Both the position numbers and the translations under genes were made by a program. A DNA stretch of 18,113 nucleotides from Chloroflexota bacterium (GTDB lineage Bacteria; Chloroflexota; Limnocylindria; Limnocylindrales; CSP1-4), in contig VGPE01000030.1 of assembly GCA_016875645.1 (NCBI GenBank), forward strand, positions 1-18,113, written 5' to 3'. The notes under the pieces are model-generated. The model searched no databases and was not told where the DNA came from. It was given only the letters and a program-made list of their open reading frames with translations. Positions 16,297-18,113 of this stretch are shown here, piece by piece. The first letter of the stretch is position 1, and every line of letters begins with the position of its first letter.

Positions 16297-16677
16297 ATGT
16301 GCCGGAAGTTGTTGATCGTGGGGGCGCTCGTCGCCCTGGCTGTCGTGGTCGTGGCCGTCGTCCAACCCGGGTTGATCCCCGGCGTATCGCCGACCGCCAC
16401 GCCGGCACCAGCCGCGACGCTCGTCCCGGAGCTCCCCGTCGAGGACGTGCTGCTCGCCGAGGCGCGCGCAGTGCCCGTCCGGACCGCGACGGTGGGCGCG
16501 ACGGTGGGTGGCTCGGTGGTCGAGGTCCGGACCGCGCCTGGCGCGCAGGTCCGGGCCGACGATCCGCTGGTGCTGCTCGACACGAGCGCCGTCGACGCCG
16601 AGGTTGCGGGCGCACAGGCCGCTCTGACTGGCGCCACGGCGCGCGCCCAGGGGGCTGCTGCGGCCTCGCTAGTCTAG
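16297..16677 (+). pseudogene. HlyD/MacA-like membrane-fusion adaptor, N-terminal 126 residues, cut off at the IS1182 element
   Basis: This is the start of a periplasmic-adaptor-type protein for the ABC exporter. The ATG at 16297 lies 7 bp after the permease stop, with GTGAGGA as ribosome-binding site. Residues 5-23 form a membrane anchor, and 30-47 are a Pro/Thr/Ala linker. Residues 58-97 hold the first half of a lipoyl-like barrel: VRTATVGATVGGSVVEVRT, then PGAQVRADDPLVLLDTS, the classic G-x-V pattern. From 98 an alanine-rich stretch (VDAEVAGAQAALTGATARAQ) begins the coiled-coil hairpin. The frame then stops at TAG, about where the IS element begins. The second half-barrel, beta-barrel and membrane-proximal domain (roughly 200-300 residues) are missing. 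The rest may lie beyond the IS, outside the window. Confidence 0.75.
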
Positions 16678-18113
16678 GAGCGTGTGTCGGTATCGGCCAG
16701 CGGGGCCACCCGGGCGGGTGGGAGAATCTGGTATGCGCACCAAGACGTTCCGCCCGTACGACCAGGACAGCCTGCTGCTGATGCCGCCCAGCCTCCATGA
16801 CTGGGTCGACCCCGACGGGCTGCCGGCGTTCCTCTCCGACCTCGTGGACGAGCTCGATCTCGCGCCCTTCCTCGCCGCCCACGACGAGCCGCGGGGGATG
16901 CCGCCCTACCATCCCCGGCTGATGCTCAAGGTCCTCCTGTACGGGTATGCGACCGGGGTGCGCAGCTCGCGCCGGATCGAGGAGCGCCTCGGTGCCGACG
17001 TGGGCTTCATGTTCCTCGCCGGGCAGGCGCGCCCGGACCACAAGACGATCGCCGAGTTCCGCCGGCGCCACCTGGCCGCCTTCGAGGGCGTGTTCCTCGA
17101 GGCCCTCCGGCTGTGCCGGGCGGCCGGGCTCGCGAAGCTCGGGCGGGTCGCGATCGACGGCACGAAGCTCAAGGCCAACGCGAGCAGGCACAAGGCGATG
17201 AGCTACGCCCGGATGACCGAGCGCGAGGCGCAGCTCGCCGCGGAGGTGCGGGCCATCCTCGACGAGGCCGAGGCGGTCGATCAGGCCGAGGACGCCCGCT
17301 ACGGCGACGCCCGGGGCGACGAGCTGCCCGAAGAGCTTCGCCGCCGGGAGACCCGCCTGACGCGGATCCGCGAGGCGAAGGCGCAGCGCAACGTCACCGA
17401 TCCCGAGAGCCGGATCATGCTCAGCAAGCCCGACGGCTGGATCTACGGCTACAACCCCCAGATCGCCGTCGACGCCGGCCACCAGGTCATCGTCGCCACC
17501 AGCCTGTCGGCGGACACGACCGACACCGCCGCCCTGCCCGCCCTCGTCGACCAGATCGAGACGAACACCGGGCGCCGCCCGGGCAGGATCCTCGCCGACG
17601 CCGGCTATGCCTCCGACGACAACCTCGCCCACCTCGACGAGCGGGGCATCGACGCCTACGTCGCCACCCGCCGCGACCGCCACGGTGCGACGGCTCCGAC
17701 CGCGCCCCGGGGCCGGATCCCGGCCGGTCTCACCCGCCGCGAGCGGATGGCCCGCAAGCTCACCACCAAGCGCGGCCGGGCCGAGTACGCCAGACGCAAG
17801 GCGATCGTCGAGCCGGTCTTCGGCCAGACCAAGGAGGCCAGCGGCTTTCGCCGGTTCCACCTGCGGGGCCGGGTCAAGGTGACCGCCGAATGGCACCTCG
17901 TCTGCGCCATCCACAACCTCGCCAAGCTGTTCCGCAGCGGCCGGGCCGGCCGCGTCGTGGGACCGACCCGGGCAGCCGGGCTCGCGCGCCGACCGGTCGG
18001 AGCGTGAGAGGGGTCATGCGCCACCATGTTCCGGCCCGGATCGGCCTTCGGGCCATCCCGCTTCCCCCGTTTCCGTCGTCAGCCGCCTGGGCTCCCGCCC
18101 TGGCGGCGATTAC
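16678..18113 (+). mobile_element. IS1182-family insertion sequence (right end at or beyond window edge)
   Basis: The element contains a complete transposase and splits the adaptor gene. The left edge is set just after CTAGTCTAG (16669-16677), where the adaptor frame ends; the exact first base is uncertain. An imperfect inverted match links 16690-16723 with the reverse complement of 18076-18113 (for example GTATCG-GCCAG against GTAATCGCCGCCAG, and CCC-GGCGG in both). It suggests subterminal repeats, with the true right tip a dozen or so bases past the window. Target duplication cannot be judged without the right flank. Confidence 0.7.
16733..18007 (+). CDS. IS1182-family DDE transposase
   Basis: A 424-residue transposase that looks intact. 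The ATG at 16733 follows GGGAG at 9 bp. The N-terminal part (about 40-115) matches the DUF772 domain: YHPRLMLKVLLYGYATGVRSS and then LAGQARPDHKTIAEFRRRHL. The DDE catalytic residues are Asp142 in VAIDGTKLKANAS, Asp289 in ILADAGYASDDN and Glu360 in RKAIVEPVFGQTKEASGFRRF. A charged insert at about 162-220 (MTEREAQLAAEV through EAKAQRN) separates the first two, as usual in IS1182. KPDGWIYGYNPQIAVDAGHQVIVA (about 232-255) is also typical. The C-terminus, about 24 residues after LAKLFRS, is arginine-rich. The 106 bp after the stop contain no gene and should be the right end of the element. Confidence 0.95.
   Translation: MRTKTFRPYDQDSLLLMPPSLHDWVDPDGLPAFLSDLVDELDLAPFLAAHDEPRGMPPYHPRLMLKVLLYGYATGVRSSRRIEERLGADVGFMFLAGQARPDHKTIAEFRRRHLAAFEGVFLEALRLCRAAGLAKLGRVAIDGTKLKANASRHKAMSYARMTEREAQLAAEVRAILDEAEAVDQAEDARYGDARGDELPEELRRRETRLTRIREAKAQRNVTDPESRIMLSKPDGWIYGYNPQIAVDAGHQVIVATSLSADTTDTAALPALVDQIETNTGRRPGRILADAGYASDDNLAHLDERGIDAYVATRRDRHGATAPTAPRGRIPAGLTRRERMARKLTTKRGRAEYARRKAIVEPVFGQTKEASGFRRFHLRGRVKVTAEWHLVCAIHNLAKLFRSGRAGRVVGPTRAAGLARRPVGA

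Noticed and set aside
15677..17914. 745-codon minus-strand frame antisense to the permease, adaptor and transposase
   Set aside because: It spans the IS boundary and mirrors three recognised plus-strand genes; its translation has no recognisable family features.
16677..18006. 8-bp direct repeat GGAGCGTG at 16677-16684 and 17999-18006, resembling a target duplication
   Set aside because: The right copy overlaps the end of the transposase coding sequence, so it lies inside the element; coincidence is likely.

Overview
The window is about 70% GC, with GTG start codons on many genes and clear Shine-Dalgarno sites. Its gene content fits a high-GC monoderm-type bacterium. A helicase-related lhr gene overlapping a nei DNA glycosylase gene is an arrangement also known in Actinobacteria. 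The divergent PlsY-like protein and the CASTOR/POLLUX-type channel would also fit a Chloroflexota lineage such as Limnocylindria. The taxonomy is inferred from gene style only. No rRNA, tRNA or CRISPR was seen.

Layout. Positions 1-2021 hold the 3' part of lhr, overlapped by nei (DNA repair). Positions 2101-3435 encode an SLC45-like MFS transporter. It converges on a minus-strand block: a GT87 polyprenol-phosphate-sugar mannosyltransferase-like membrane protein (3469-4482), a lipoprotein with a beta-propeller of about six blades (4656-5882), and a 90-residue protein with a C-terminal four-cysteine zinc-ribbon-like motif (5897-6169). A 208-bp divergent intergenic region with a perfect 10-bp inverted repeat separates these from plus-strand genes: a second MFS transporter broken by one extra G in a G6 run (6378-7689), a CASTOR/POLLUX-type channel (7764-9686), a DegV/FakB-like fatty-acid-binding protein (9716-10585) and glutamate dehydrogenase (10803-12068).

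Positions 12399-16677 form one tight operon: a divergent PlsY-like acyltransferase (frameshifted), a MacB/LolD-type ABC ATPase, a double-FtsX permease (frameshifted) and an HlyD/MacA-like membrane-fusion adaptor. Spacings are 2, 6 and 7 bp. The adaptor stops after 126 codons, where an IS1182-family element (transposase 16733-18007) begins. The element's right end lies at or beyond the window edge. Together the ATPase, permease and adaptor look like an ABC export system for an unknown substrate, probably inactivated or altered by the insertion.

Three genes carry single-base frame breaks (about 6900, 12720 and 14892), each repairable by one base. Two of them are in homopolymers, so assembly or sequencing error is the leading explanation. 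I do not see a clearly undescribed system. The best leads are the PlsY-like protein that has lost the family's glycine/asparagine motif but keeps the GH...KGG motif and sits with an ABC exporter, the small zinc-ribbon gene with its inverted-repeat leader, and the IS-interrupted export operon.
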